In this document: positions 8,684 through 17,617 of the stretch, piece by piece
Layout: every line of letters starts with the position of its first letter
Numbering within the stretch: the stretch's first letter is position 1
Assembly: GCA_965216535.1 (NCBI GenBank)
Contig: OZ244175.1
Coordinates: 3,720,001 to 3,784,000, forward strand
Direction: 5' to 3'
Source of the DNA: Hoeflea_A sp965216535
Lineage (GTDB): Bacteria > Pseudomonadota > Alphaproteobacteria > Rhizobiales > Rhizobiaceae
DNA: 64,000 nt
Program-made: the position numbers and the translations under genes
Notes under the pieces: generated by a model
What the model was told of the DNA's origin: nothing
Databases searched by the model: none
What the model saw: only the letters and a program-made list of their open reading frames with translations

Positions 8684-10390
8684 ATGAGCGAACGTCTGAC
8701 TCGGCGCATTGATCAGGGACGTGGTGAGGAGCCAGCGGACTTGGTGCTCAAGGGCGGACGGCTCTTCGATCTTGTCAGCGGTGAAATCATCGAAACCGAC
8801 ATCGCCATTTGTGGCGATACGATCGTCGGGACCTGTGCCGAATACACCGGGAAGACCGAAATCGATGTCAGTGGCAAGACATTGGTGCCCGGTTTCATCG
8901 ACACACATCTGCACATCGAATCGTCTCTGGTGACGCCTTATGAATTCGATCGCTGCGTGCTGCCGCGCGGCGTCACCACGGCTATCTGCGATCCGCATGA
9001 GATCGGCAATGTCATTGGCGCAGAGGGTATCCGCTACTTCCTCGATTGTGCGGAAAACACGCTGATGGACATCCGCGTGCAATTGAGCAGCTGCGTTCCG
9101 GCAACCGCCTTCGAGACCGGCGGCGCGGAACTCACTATCGACCAGCTGTTGCCGTTTCGTGATCATCCAAAGGTCCTTGGGCTCGCCGAATTCATGAACT
9201 ATCCGGGCGTGCTGTCCAAGGATCCCGTTTGCATGGCCAAGCTGGAAGCTTTTCATGGCGAGCATATTGACGGGCATGCGCCGCAATTGCGTGGGCTCGA
9301 CCTGAACGGCTACCTGTCTGCCGGTATCAAGACCGATCACGAGGTGACAACTGAGGATGAGGCGCGCGAGAAACTTGCCAAGGGCATGCATCTGCTGATC
9401 CGCGAAGGATCAGTCTCGAAAGACCTTGAAGCCCTTATGCCTGTCATTACGGAGCGCTACTCGCCATTTATCGCGCTGTGCACCGACGACCGAAATCCAC
9501 TCGATATCGCTGAACATGGGCATCTCGACTACATGATCCGTACGGCGATTGCCGCCGGTGTCGAGCCGTTGGCAATCTACCGCGCCGCCAGCATTTCCGG
9601 TGCCCGCGCATTCGGATTGAAAGATCGCGGGCTGCTGGCCCCCGGCTGGCGCGCCGATATCGCCGTCCTTGACAACTTCGAGGAGTGCCGGGTCGCATCT
9701 GTCATCTGTGGTGGTCAGCTGGTGACAGCAGATCGCTTCGGCGAAAGGCGAATCGTGCCGCCAACCGGCCGCAACAGTGTGCGGGCAAGACAAATTTCCG
9801 CCAACGATCTGGGCGCTCCAGCGCGGTCCGGTTCGAGCTCGGTGATTGGCGTCGTGCCGGGTCGAATCATCACGGAACATCTGCAGATCGATTTGCCGGT
9901 TGCCGATGGGCGGCCGCAACTTGATCTGTCAAAAGACGTGCTGAAAGTTGCCGTGGTTGAACGGCATGGCAGGAATGGCAATGTCGGTGTGGGGTTCGTC
10001 AAGGGCTTCGGAATGCAGCGCGGCGCCATTGCCTCTACCGTGGGGCACGACAGTCACAACATCTGTGTTGTCGGTGCGGACGAAACGGACATGGCCATGG
10101 CGGCCAATCGACTTGGCGAGATCGAGGGCGGTTTCGTCGTTGTTGCCGACGGCAAGGTCCTGGCAGAAATCAGTTTGCCAATCGCCGGACTCATGAGCCT
10201 CGACCCTTACGAGACTGTGCGAGAAAAGCTGGTGACGTTGCGTCAGGCCGCATTGGATCTGGGCACGGTGCTTGAAGAGCCGTTCCTTCAGGTGGCCTTC
10301 CTGACATTGCCGGTGATCCCGCATCTGAAGATAACCGATTTTGGCGTCTTCGATGTCGACCGCTTCGAGCACCTGGCGCCGGCGAATTGA
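8684..10390 (+). CDS. ade: Adenine deaminase
   Basis: The 568-residue product is an amidohydrolase-superfamily enzyme that converts adenine to hypoxanthine plus ammonia in purine salvage. The metal-binding H75-x-H77 motif (FIDTHLHIES) is followed by the family-typical VLPRGVTTAICDPHEIGNV segment, and TDDRN provides the later Asp region. The C-terminal domain (about 390-568), including the GAIASTVGHDSHN motif, is the extension that separates Ade from other amidohydrolases. The ATG at 8684 is chosen because AAGGAG at 8671-8676 is 7 nt upstream. The gene ends 7 nt before the convergent polysaccharide operon. Confidence 0.95.
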   Translation: MSERLTRRIDQGRGEEPADLVLKGGRLFDLVSGEIIETDIAICGDTIVGTCAEYTGKTEIDVSGKTLVPGFIDTHLHIESSLVTPYEFDRCVLPRGVTTAICDPHEIGNVIGAEGIRYFLDCAENTLMDIRVQLSSCVPATAFETGGAELTIDQLLPFRDHPKVLGLAEFMNYPGVLSKDPVCMAKLEAFHGEHIDGHAPQLRGLDLNGYLSAGIKTDHEVTTEDEAREKLAKGMHLLIREGSVSKDLEALMPVITERYSPFIALCTDDRNPLDIAEHGHLDYMIRTAIAAGVEPLAIYRAASISGARAFGLKDRGLLAPGWRADIAVLDNFEECRVASVICGGQLVTADRFGERRIVPPTGRNSVRARQISANDLGAPARSGSSSVIGVVPGRIITEHLQIDLPVADGRPQLDLSKDVLKVAVVERHGRNGNVGVGFVKGFGMQRGAIASTVGHDSHNICVVGADETDMAMAANRLGEIEGGFVVVADGKVLAEISLPIAGLMSLDPYETVREKLVTLRQAALDLGTVLEEPFLQVAFLTLPVIPHLKITDFGVFDVDRFEHLAPAN

Positions 10391-10397
10391 TGCAGCC

Positions 10398-11630
10398 CTA
10401 CGCGGCCGTGGCCGATCTTACGCGCTGGTAGCGTTGTTCGAGGCCGACGCAGCCCCAGATAATTCCCAAAAGAATGTAGAAATGGCGCCAATGGTCGATG
10501 TCGATGAACGTGGCCATGAGGATGTGGCCGACAAACACGGTGTAGGCGCAAACGAAGTAGGGCTGCCAAGGCCGGTCGCGCAGCAGGCAACGAAAACCGA
10601 TGGCAAGGGTCCATATGACCAGAGAAATGAAGGCGAAAAAGCCGATCCAGCCGTAATCGAGCAGCATCTTCAGCCAGATGTTGTGCGTATCCTCACCGTA
10701 GATTGCGCCGAAGCCGAGCGGGCCGAGACCCAGAGGCCGCTGAATCGCTATATCCAGACCCAGGCCATAGCGGGCAAAGCGACCGAATCGAGCCGTATCG
10801 TATTCTTGAACCAATTGCGCCCTGGTCGAGAACAACTCCGCCACCTGATCGAATTGCACTGCTACCGCCAATCCCAAAATCAGGGTGGCAAAGCCGAACA
10901 GCGCGACAAGGAATATGCGAAGGCGAAGTCGCTGCGAGCGCTCCTTCAACAGCATCAGAAACACCAGCAATGCCATGCACAGCGCGTAGAGGCCCCAGGC
11001 GGCCCGTGAAAATGACAGGAAGATCGCGAAGCTGAGGACTGCCAGTGCAGCGAGCCGCCATGCCATGCCGGACAGCCGGCCGATCATCATCTGATGGAAC
11101 AGGAAACAGCAGGGTAGAATCAGAAAAGGTCCAAAGACGTTCGGATCCTGAAATGCTCCTTTTGCTCGACCGTAACGGGTGTAGTTCTCAGATCCCGGAA
11201 TGGCGTCGAAATAGGCCAGGATGCCGATAAGCCCGGTGAGAAGGGCACCTGCCAGGTAGGCCTTGAATATGATCGGAAGTCGGTCACCATCATCTTCGAT
11301 GACGGCGGCGAAAAACACCGCGGACAAGCCCAAAAACAGGGTAACCGCCATATAGAGAGGGCCATCCGTTCCGAGCTCGCCCATGGTTGTCAGCGACAGC
11401 ATACCGCCGATGCTCATCAATACTACCAGCGAAAGCAAAAAGGCGCTGTTTGCAGATATCTTCAGACCGAACAGGAACCAGATGGCAATCAGACCGACCA
11501 TGAAGAGTTCATAGGGTGCCGGTTCGTTGATGACGAAGCCGGCAAGGAAGGCACCGATGGCCAGACAGACCTTTCCGATGGCCGGCGTCGCCGGCCCGGT
11601 TGGCGTCCGGACTGTGGCGGTATCGGCCAT
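10398..11630 (-). CDS. O-antigen ligase/polymerase-like membrane protein (Wzy/WaaL family)
   Basis: This 410-residue protein has about ten to twelve hydrophobic segments and one larger periplasmic loop. It carries family hallmarks: a GAFQDPNVFG motif about residue 160, an Arg-containing loop (FSRAAWG), and a GPLGFG...DTHNIWLKMLLDYG segment in the last third. Such proteins polymerise lipid-linked repeat units (Wzy) or ligate glycans to acceptors (WaaL); sequence alone does not separate these. Its start codon overlaps the stop of the upstream phosphotransferase gene by one base (TAATG), implying translational coupling. Within this locus a Wzy-type polymerase role is the more likely. Confidence 0.85.
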   Translation of the reverse strand: MADTATVRTPTGPATPAIGKVCLAIGAFLAGFVINEPAPYELFMVGLIAIWFLFGLKISANSAFLLSLVVLMSIGGMLSLTTMGELGTDGPLYMAVTLFLGLSAVFFAAVIEDDGDRLPIIFKAYLAGALLTGLIGILAYFDAIPGSENYTRYGRAKGAFQDPNVFGPFLILPCCFLFHQMMIGRLSGMAWRLAALAVLSFAIFLSFSRAAWGLYALCMALLVFLMLLKERSQRLRLRIFLVALFGFATLILGLAVAVQFDQVAELFSTRAQLVQEYDTARFGRFARYGLGLDIAIQRPLGLGPLGFGAIYGEDTHNIWLKMLLDYGWIGFFAFISLVIWTLAIGFRCLLRDRPWQPYFVCAYTVFVGHILMATFIDIDHWRHFYILLGIIWGCVGLEQRYQRVRSATAA

Positions 11631-13168
11631 TAGTAGGCGTTTTCGGTATTCAGCAGGCGGATCGGCGTCAAAAACAAGATCTTCAGGTCGAACAGCAGCG
11701 ACCAGTTTTCGATGTAGAAGAGGTCGTAAGCTGTGCGCTGCTTGATCTTCTCGTCGTCGTCGACTTCGCCGCGCCAGCCGTTGATCTGAGCCCAGCCGGT
11801 AATTCCCGGCTTCACTCTGTGGCGAGCGAAGTAGCCGTCGACCACCTCGGAATAAAGCCGATTCTGGGTTTGCGCCAGGACAGCATGCGGGCGCGGACCC
11901 ACCAGTGAGAGATCGCCCTTCAGCGAGTTGAAAAACTGCGGCAATTCGTCGATCGATGTGCGTCTGATGAAGCGGCCGACCGGAGTTACGCGTGGATCGT
12001 TCTTGGTGACCGCATTGCGCGCCGTCGGGTCGCCCTGATCGGCATACATGGAGCGAAACTTGTAGACGTTGATGATCTCGTTGTTGAAACCGTGACGCTT
12101 CTGGATGAAGAGCACCGGTCCTTTCGAAGTCAGCTTAATGGCTATCGCTGTTGCCAGCATGATGGGCCACAGAAGGAGAATTCCGAGCAGGCTGAAGACA
12201 ATGTCGAAGACCCGTTTGGCGACCGAATCCCAGTCATTGATCGGACGATCGAAGATGTCGAGCATCTTGACCGATCCGATATGGGAATAGGCTCGGGGGC
12301 GAAAGCGTAACTCGCTGGAATGAGCCGCCAACCGAATGTCGACGGGCAGGATCCATAGCTTCTTGAGCATCTCCATAACCCGCTTCTCCGCAGTGATCGG
12401 CAGTGAGATGATCAGCATGTCGATGCGAACCAACCGGGTGAACTCGACCAGCTCCGACACCGTGCCGAGCTTCGGATATCCGGCGACGATGGGTGGTGAG
12501 CGGCGATTGCCGCGATCGTCGAATATGCCGCAGATGCGGATATCGTTGTCCGGCTGCTGCTCAAGCGCGCGGATAAGCTGCTCCGCCGCAGGACCTCCAC
12601 CCACAATGACTGCGCGTCGCTCCATGGTCCCGTCACGTGCCCAGCGGCGCAGTGCAAACGCAACGAGATTGCGGGCGACGATCAGGAAGGCCACGCCACC
12701 GAGAAACCACGAACCGAACCAAACCCTGGAATAGTCAGCGCCGATTTTGAGAAAGAAAGCGGCGACGGCCATCATCGCAAACGCGATTACCCAGTTGATC
12801 AAAACCTTCGGTAAAATGCGGAAGGGAGATCGAAGCGCCTGTAGTTGATACGCGTCGCTCACCTGGAGAAGAAACACCGCCAGCAACGCACCAACGATCG
12901 ATGCGATCGGGTAGTAGGCCGCGAAACCGCTCCTCGGCAATACATAGATCAGGGCGGCGGCAATGCCGATCAATGCCAGGCCCGTTACCTCGAACAGGCG
13001 CATCATGCCGGTCATGATGGCTGGTGAATAGCTGTCGTCGCCGAGCTGGCCCGCGACCTGACGCGCCAACTGGCTGACTTTCTCCTCTGACCGATCCGAG
13101 AGGTCAGGAATATCGGCGTCGGCTTCCGGTTTGCCTTCCGGCTGGCGCATGGTGTTCTCGGTCGGCAT
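11630..13168 (-). CDS. Polyprenyl-phosphate glucose/hexose-1-phosphate transferase (WcaJ/PssY type)
   Basis: About 512 residues. The N-terminal half has four or five membrane spans, followed by a nucleotide-binding-like domain (motif VIVGGGPAAEQLIRAL). The C-terminal bacterial sugar transferase domain has one more membrane segment (KRVFDIVFSLLGILLLWP), KRHGFNNEIINVYKFRSM, and the catalytic region RRTSIDELPQ with D407, then LVGPRPH. The family moves a sugar phosphate from a UDP-sugar to undecaprenyl phosphate, the first step of repeat-unit assembly. ATG 13168 is preferred because AAGGA lies just upstream; the frame extends to 13252, which would leave only 5 nt after the glycosyltransferase gene. 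It is the third gene of a four-gene minus-strand operon. Confidence 0.92.
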   Translation of the reverse strand: MPTENTMRQPEGKPEADADIPDLSDRSEEKVSQLARQVAGQLGDDSYSPAIMTGMMRLFEVTGLALIGIAAALIYVLPRSGFAAYYPIASIVGALLAVFLLQVSDAYQLQALRSPFRILPKVLINWVIAFAMMAVAAFFLKIGADYSRVWFGSWFLGGVAFLIVARNLVAFALRRWARDGTMERRAVIVGGGPAAEQLIRALEQQPDNDIRICGIFDDRGNRRSPPIVAGYPKLGTVSELVEFTRLVRIDMLIISLPITAEKRVMEMLKKLWILPVDIRLAAHSSELRFRPRAYSHIGSVKMLDIFDRPINDWDSVAKRVFDIVFSLLGILLLWPIMLATAIAIKLTSKGPVLFIQKRHGFNNEIINVYKFRSMYADQGDPTARNAVTKNDPRVTPVGRFIRRTSIDELPQFFNSLKGDLSLVGPRPHAVLAQTQNRLYSEVVDGYFARHRVKPGITGWAQINGWRGEVDDDEKIKQRTAYDLFYIENWSLLFDLKILFLTPIRLLNTENAY

Positions 13169-13257
13169 CGATCCTTTGGAGCCCATGTGATGCGTTTCGG
13201 TATGACCGTTGCGGGCCTGAGGCCGCACGGTCTCCCCAAAGCCGTAACACAAAGCTC

Positions 13258-14433
13258 TTAATAGTGTTTGACCGCCGCAGTCCCGAGCGGTTCATGGCCG
13301 CCGAGGCAGTTTTCGTAGGTTTCGATCATCCGCTTTGCCATTGTGGTCGCGGAAAATCTTGTTTTGAGCGTCTGGGTCGAGGGCAGGGCCGAGGCCAATT
13401 CAGCCGGATCAGACACGGCTGAAGCCATCGCGTTTGCCAGCGCATCGGCGTTGTCGGGAGGAACCATGGCGACGCTCTCGTTGCCGAGAATCTCGGGGAT
13501 TCCACCGACCCGAGATGCAATCAACGGGAGACCGGATGCCAGCGCCTCGAGCACGATATAGGGGAGGGATTCCGCCCGTGACGGCACGACCATGACCGAT
13601 CCATGGCTGAAAGCCGCCCGGATGGGCATCGCCGGATAAAACCGGATGCGTTCATGCAGTCCGCTGTGAAGAACAATCTGGCGATAATCGGTCAGTTCAT
13701 CGCCATCGCCGATCATGGCTGCCGACAACGGGCGCCCGACAAGCCTTTCGGCTTTCAGGAAAGCATCGATGAAGATGTCCGGGCCTTTCAGGCGCCGCAT
13801 CATACCAATATAGAGGAAATCGGCGGCATCCTCTCGCCGGCTCACCGGCTCAAATTCGGAATCGACCAATCCATTGTAGATCAGAAAAGACGGCGCACGA
13901 GGAGTACCGATTTTTTCCGAGTAGACTTGGCGTTCGTATTCGCTGACGAAGACGAGGCCGTCAGTCTGGCGCTCGAACAGACGTTCCAGCGCAAAATAGA
14001 AACGCCCCGTGAGGCTGGACCTGCTGTAGTGCAGGCTGCCGCCATGGGGCGTATAGAGGCGGGCTACGCGAGACCCGGAAACCCGCAACCGTGAGCCGAT
14101 CAGACGCGCAAGCGCACCGCCTTTGGCGCCATGCCCGTGTATAATATCCGGCTGCAAACTCTTGATTTCACTACTACATCTCAGAATTGTAAAAAGGTCG
14201 GCGGGGCCGATGGCCCGCCGTATGGGTGTTCGAGTGAGACCCAGGTCGAGATACGGCTTGATGCCAGCGAACAACTTGTCTTCATGCTGCCCGCCGGTCG
14301 TGCTGTCGCAAATGATTCCGACCTTGTGTCCCGCCCGGTGATGCTGTTCTGCCAAATCGCGAACGTGACGAAAGATGCCGCCGACCGGCGAACGGAAGCA
14401 GTGCAAGATGCGTAACGGTCTTTGTACCGACAT
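13258..14433 (-). CDS. Glycosyltransferase family 4
   Basis: This 391-residue soluble or peripheral enzyme has the GT-B layout: an N-terminal acceptor domain starting RILHCFRSPVGGIFRHVRDL with DIIHGHGAKGG, and a C-terminal donor-binding domain with FLYIGMMRRLKGPDIFIDAF and the nucleotide-sugar motif around PSRAESLPYIVLEALASGLPLIAS. The Glu of the E-x7-E-like element lies in that last segment. It would add a sugar to the lipid-linked primer made by the phosphotransferase encoded next in the operon. A GAGAGGA ribosome binding site lies 8 nt before the ATG. Donor and acceptor cannot be deduced. Confidence 0.9.
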   Translation of the reverse strand: MSVQRPLRILHCFRSPVGGIFRHVRDLAEQHHRAGHKVGIICDSTTGGQHEDKLFAGIKPYLDLGLTRTPIRRAIGPADLFTILRCSSEIKSLQPDIIHGHGAKGGALARLIGSRLRVSGSRVARLYTPHGGSLHYSRSSLTGRFYFALERLFERQTDGLVFVSEYERQVYSEKIGTPRAPSFLIYNGLVDSEFEPVSRREDAADFLYIGMMRRLKGPDIFIDAFLKAERLVGRPLSAAMIGDGDELTDYRQIVLHSGLHERIRFYPAMPIRAAFSHGSVMVVPSRAESLPYIVLEALASGLPLIASRVGGIPEILGNESVAMVPPDNADALANAMASAVSDPAELASALPSTQTLKTRFSATTMAKRMIETYENCLGGHEPLGTAAVKHY

Positions 14434-14453
14434 CGCGTCCGCGGTCCTCTCGA

Positions 14454-15029
14454 TCAGAACAGGCGTTCACGAACATATATGGTGTCGCCTGCCATGATCG
14501 GATCGGAAATCGTGACACGTCCCGTGATGACCTCTCCGTTGACCTTGCGCGTGACATCGACGTTCGACTGATTTGCGCGCGCCGTGTACCCACCGGAAAT
14601 AGCGATTGCATTTTGAACGTTCATCCCGGGTACGTAGGAGTATTGGCCTGCGGAGTTGACCTCCCCAAGGATGAAGAAGGAACGATGCTGATCGACCTGG
14701 ATGGAGACATCAGGATCACGCAGGTAACCCTTGCGCAGCTTGACGGCGATCTGTTTCTCGAGCTGCTGTACGGTGCGTCCTCGCGCGCTGACTGATCCGA
14801 TCAGCGGAAACGCGATGAAGCCGGCCTGGTCGACCGCATAGGTGTTGGTCAATTCGGCCTGCTCGAAAACCGTAATGCGCACGTTGTCGCCCGAATCGAG
14901 GCGATAGGGCTCAATGACTGCCTTGTGGAACGCTTCCGGTGCGGGGCGATAGCCGGAGCACCCGGCCATCGAAACAGCCAAAGCGGCCAGGACAATCGCT
15001 GCCGTTGTATTTACCTTTGCCATCGCCAT
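14454..15029 (-). CDS. Polysaccharide export lipoprotein (Wza/ExoF-like OPX family)
   Basis: The 191-residue product has a lipoprotein signal peptide with a lipobox ending at C24 (SMAGC), then a Poly_export domain (about 40-115; YRLDSGDNVRITVFEQ...G FIAFPLIGSVSARGRT) and a SLBB-like domain (about 115-180). It lacks the C-terminal amphipathic helix used by Wza to cross the outer membrane, so it is the short type common in rhizobia. It is the first gene of the minus-strand operon and diverges from the co-polymerase gene. Either of two nearby ATG codons (15029 or 15023) could be used. Confidence 0.9.
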   Translation of the reverse strand: MAMAKVNTTAAIVLAALAVSMAGCSGYRPAPEAFHKAVIEPYRLDSGDNVRITVFEQAELTNTYAVDQAGFIAFPLIGSVSARGRTVQQLEKQIAVKLRKGYLRDPDVSIQVDQHRSFFILGEVNSAGQYSYVPGMNVQNAIAISGGYTARANQSNVDVTRKVNGEVITGRVTISDPIMAGDTIYVRERLF

Positions 15030-15280
15030 GGTCGTAGAAACTCTGCCAGCTTTGATCGATTGAACGTGCCTCTTTATCGTCCGGTTAAGGTTAATGGGCG
15101 GTAAAGTGACGCCAATTTATGCAGAGTTCGATGATGCTTCACTGCAATGGGGGCTCTAGACGCCTCTAAGGATAGGGCGTCGCACGGGCAACAGACGTAA
15201 ACGATCTGTAAAGGTCGGCTTAACCCTTACGTTACCATGTCGATTTACCTTTCGGGCGACCGAAGATGGAGTGAATGACA
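15030..15280. promoter_or_regulatory. Divergent promoter region of the polysaccharide locus with GGTTAA/TTAACC elements
   Basis: This gap separates the export lipoprotein operon (minus) from the co-polymerase gene (plus) and must hold both promoters. It contains a tandem GGTTAAGGTTAA at 15083-15094 and, near the plus-strand gene, TTAACC at 15220 and GTTACC at 15231, which are 11 bp apart and thus on one face of the helix. A regulator binding such half-sites is an inference. No convincing -35/-10 pair was found. Confidence 0.35.
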
Positions 15281-17614
15281 ATGTCCGCCAGGCATGACAG
15301 TGGCCAAGACGCCGACATCGATATCGCGCGCCTGTTTGCGGCCGTGTGGGAGCGGCGGTTGGCAGTCATTTCACTCGTGCTCATTATCGGGGTTGCTGCC
15401 TTCGTCATATCGGGCACTATTCCGCCGCGTTATCTGGGTGAAACACGCATCCTGATCGAAAGCCGCGAGCCGGTTTTCGCCGAAGGCACGTCACGGGAAA
15501 CCGGCCAGGCGCAGACGCTTGATGAGAGGGGTGTGGCGAGCCAGGTCGAGATTATCAACTCGACCGATTTGATCAAAGCTGTCGCAGCCGACCTCAATCT
15601 TGCCGAGACCGCGGACTTCAACGCTGCTGCTCATCCGTCCATTGTGACCAAACTCCTGGCTCGCCTCGGCCTGGCGACGAACCTGGAAGATGCGGCTCCA
15701 GAAGAACGGCTCATCGACACGTTCCGGGAGCATTTGACAGTCTACCAGGTGGCCAATTCTCGCGTCATCGTTGTCGAGTTCTGGTCGACCGACAATCAGC
15801 TTGCCGCCAAGGTCGCCAACACCATTGCCGAAACCTACTTGTCCATGCAGAGCGGCGCGAAGCTGGTGACCAATTCCGATGCGACGGAATGGCTGCTGCC
15901 AGAGATTGAGGAGTTGCGGGACCGGGTCCGGTTGGCGGAAGAGAAGGTTGCCGACTTCAGAGCCGAATCAGGCCTGTTGCTGGTCGACGAAAATGCCACC
16001 CTCGTGACGCAGCAATTGGCGGATGCATCTGCAGAGCTGGCGCGCGTCCGAGCCCAGAAGGCCGACGCTCAGGCGCGTGCAGCGGTGGTCAAACGCGCTG
16101 TCGAGCGCGGCGAAACGTCCGGTCAATTCGTCAATGCCGTCGAATCGGAAGTGATGCAAAGGCTGCGCGAGCGGCAGGCAGAAACGCAGTCGACGATTGC
16201 CGATCTCTCAGTCACGCTGCTCGAAGGACATCCGCGAATCAAAGGCCTGCGGTCGCAGTTGCGCGACATCGATGCTCAGATCCGGGCTGAAACCGCGAAA
16301 CAACTGCGTGGCCTTGAGGCTGAAGCAGAACTGGCACAGATCCGCGAAGATGAGTTGCTGACGCAGCTGAACGCTTTGAAGGATGCGTCCGCCCGGGCCG
16401 GCAATGAAGAAGTCCAATTGAGGGCTCTGGAGCGTGAGGCCACGGCGCAACGGGACCTGCTCGAAGCCTATCTCAGCCGGTACCGTGAAGCGGCTTCGAG
16501 GTCCGATCGCGGCAATCTGCCGGCAGATGCCCGTGTCATCGCCACGGCCATTGTTCCAGCCAGCCCATATTTCCCGAAGACCCTTCCGATTGCCATTGTC
16601 GCCGCGCTGAGCACGCTTCTGCTTTCGTCGATCGTCATCATGCTGCGCGAACTATTCGCCGGTAGCGGTCTGAAGCCGGTCGAGCCCGCCTTTGCGACGG
16701 AACCGGAGATGGCAGTTGTCGAACCGGCCGTTCCGGAACCGGAAGAGGAACCCGAAGCGGATCGAAAAGCTCTGGAAACCCGGCTTGACAACGTCCTGTC
16801 GCGTGCTGAAAGCCGTGCACGTCCAGAGGTCGACGAACCGTCGGAGAGGGACGAAGAGCCGGAAGATCTGGCCGCGAATCTGATCGAAAGGCGTCATGCT
16901 CGCCTTGTCAGCGCCAATGATTCGAGCGCACCTGAAAAACCGGCACCGGTTGTGGAAGAAACCGCGCCGGCTGCCGTTGTTCCTGAAGTGACTGACGCGA
17001 TCATTGTCGAACCGGATGCAGAATACAGTGTCAGCGCCGTTACCAGTCATCTGATTGCCAAGGAAACCGGGCTCGCCGTCGTCGTGTCGCCTGAGGGCGA
17101 CAAAGGGTCTACCACCTCCGTCATGCTGGCGCGAATGCTGGCCAATGAAGGACTGCAAACCCTGTTGCTCGACATGACCGGGTCGGCCTGTCCCAGCCGC
17201 ATGATGACACCGCAGTCGGAACTTCCAGGCATAACCAATGTGCTTGCAGGAGAGTGCTCGACACCGAATGCCGTCCACGCCGACCGGCTGTCGAATGCCC
17301 ACATCCTGCCGCGCGGTACAGCGGATCCAGCCAAGGCAATGCTGCATTCGTCGGAATTGCCGGGCGTCATCGAAGCGGTCGCCGACGTCTATGACATCGT
17401 GGTTGTCGAATGCGGACCTGCTAACAGCGATGGCGTCAAGCAATTGCTCGGACACAAAGATGGCGTCGAAATGATCTTCTCGGTGGTTCAGCCGGACGAA
17501 AAGCTGATCACCGAATACCTGACGGACTTCTATTCGGAAGGTTTCGACAACCTGCTGATGATGAGCCCCGGCGCCGGCAAATCGCCGAACAAGCCCGGAC
17601 GCAGTGCCGCTTAA
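15281..17614 (+). CDS. Wzc/ExoP-like polysaccharide co-polymerase with degenerate nucleotide-binding domain
   Basis: About 777 residues: a first membrane span (about 27-47), a periplasmic Wzz-type domain with a long coiled coil (about 190-420), a second span (about 430-452), an acidic Pro/Glu/Ala-rich linker (about 460-590), and a ParA/BY-kinase-like cytoplasmic domain (about 590-760). In that domain the P-loop reads EGDKGSTTS (605-613): the signature Lys (608) remains but the usual GK[ST] lysine is Thr, the Walker A' strand is LLLDMTGS without the kinase Asp pair, and no C-terminal tyrosine cluster is present. Chain-length control and export of the glycan are expected; kinase activity is doubtful. 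ATG 15281 is preferred (GGAG 9 nt upstream) to ATG 15275. Confidence 0.85.
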   Translation: MSARHDSGQDADIDIARLFAAVWERRLAVISLVLIIGVAAFVISGTIPPRYLGETRILIESREPVFAEGTSRETGQAQTLDERGVASQVEIINSTDLIKAVAADLNLAETADFNAAAHPSIVTKLLARLGLATNLEDAAPEERLIDTFREHLTVYQVANSRVIVVEFWSTDNQLAAKVANTIAETYLSMQSGAKLVTNSDATEWLLPEIEELRDRVRLAEEKVADFRAESGLLLVDENATLVTQQLADASAELARVRAQKADAQARAAVVKRAVERGETSGQFVNAVESEVMQRLRERQAETQSTIADLSVTLLEGHPRIKGLRSQLRDIDAQIRAETAKQLRGLEAEAELAQIREDELLTQLNALKDASARAGNEEVQLRALEREATAQRDLLEAYLSRYREAASRSDRGNLPADARVIATAIVPASPYFPKTLPIAIVAALSTLLLSSIVIMLRELFAGSGLKPVEPAFATEPEMAVVEPAVPEPEEEPEADRKALETRLDNVLSRAESRARPEVDEPSERDEEPEDLAANLIERRHARLVSANDSSAPEKPAPVVEETAPAAVVPEVTDAIIVEPDAEYSVSAVTSHLIAKETGLAVVVSPEGDKGSTTSVMLARMLANEGLQTLLLDMTGSACPSRMMTPQSELPGITNVLAGECSTPNAVHADRLSNAHILPRGTADPAKAMLHSSELPGVIEAVADVYDIVVVECGPANSDGVKQLLGHKDGVEMIFSVVQPDEKLITEYLTDFYSEGFDNLLMMSPGAGKSPNKPGRSAA

Positions 17615-17617
17615 GAC

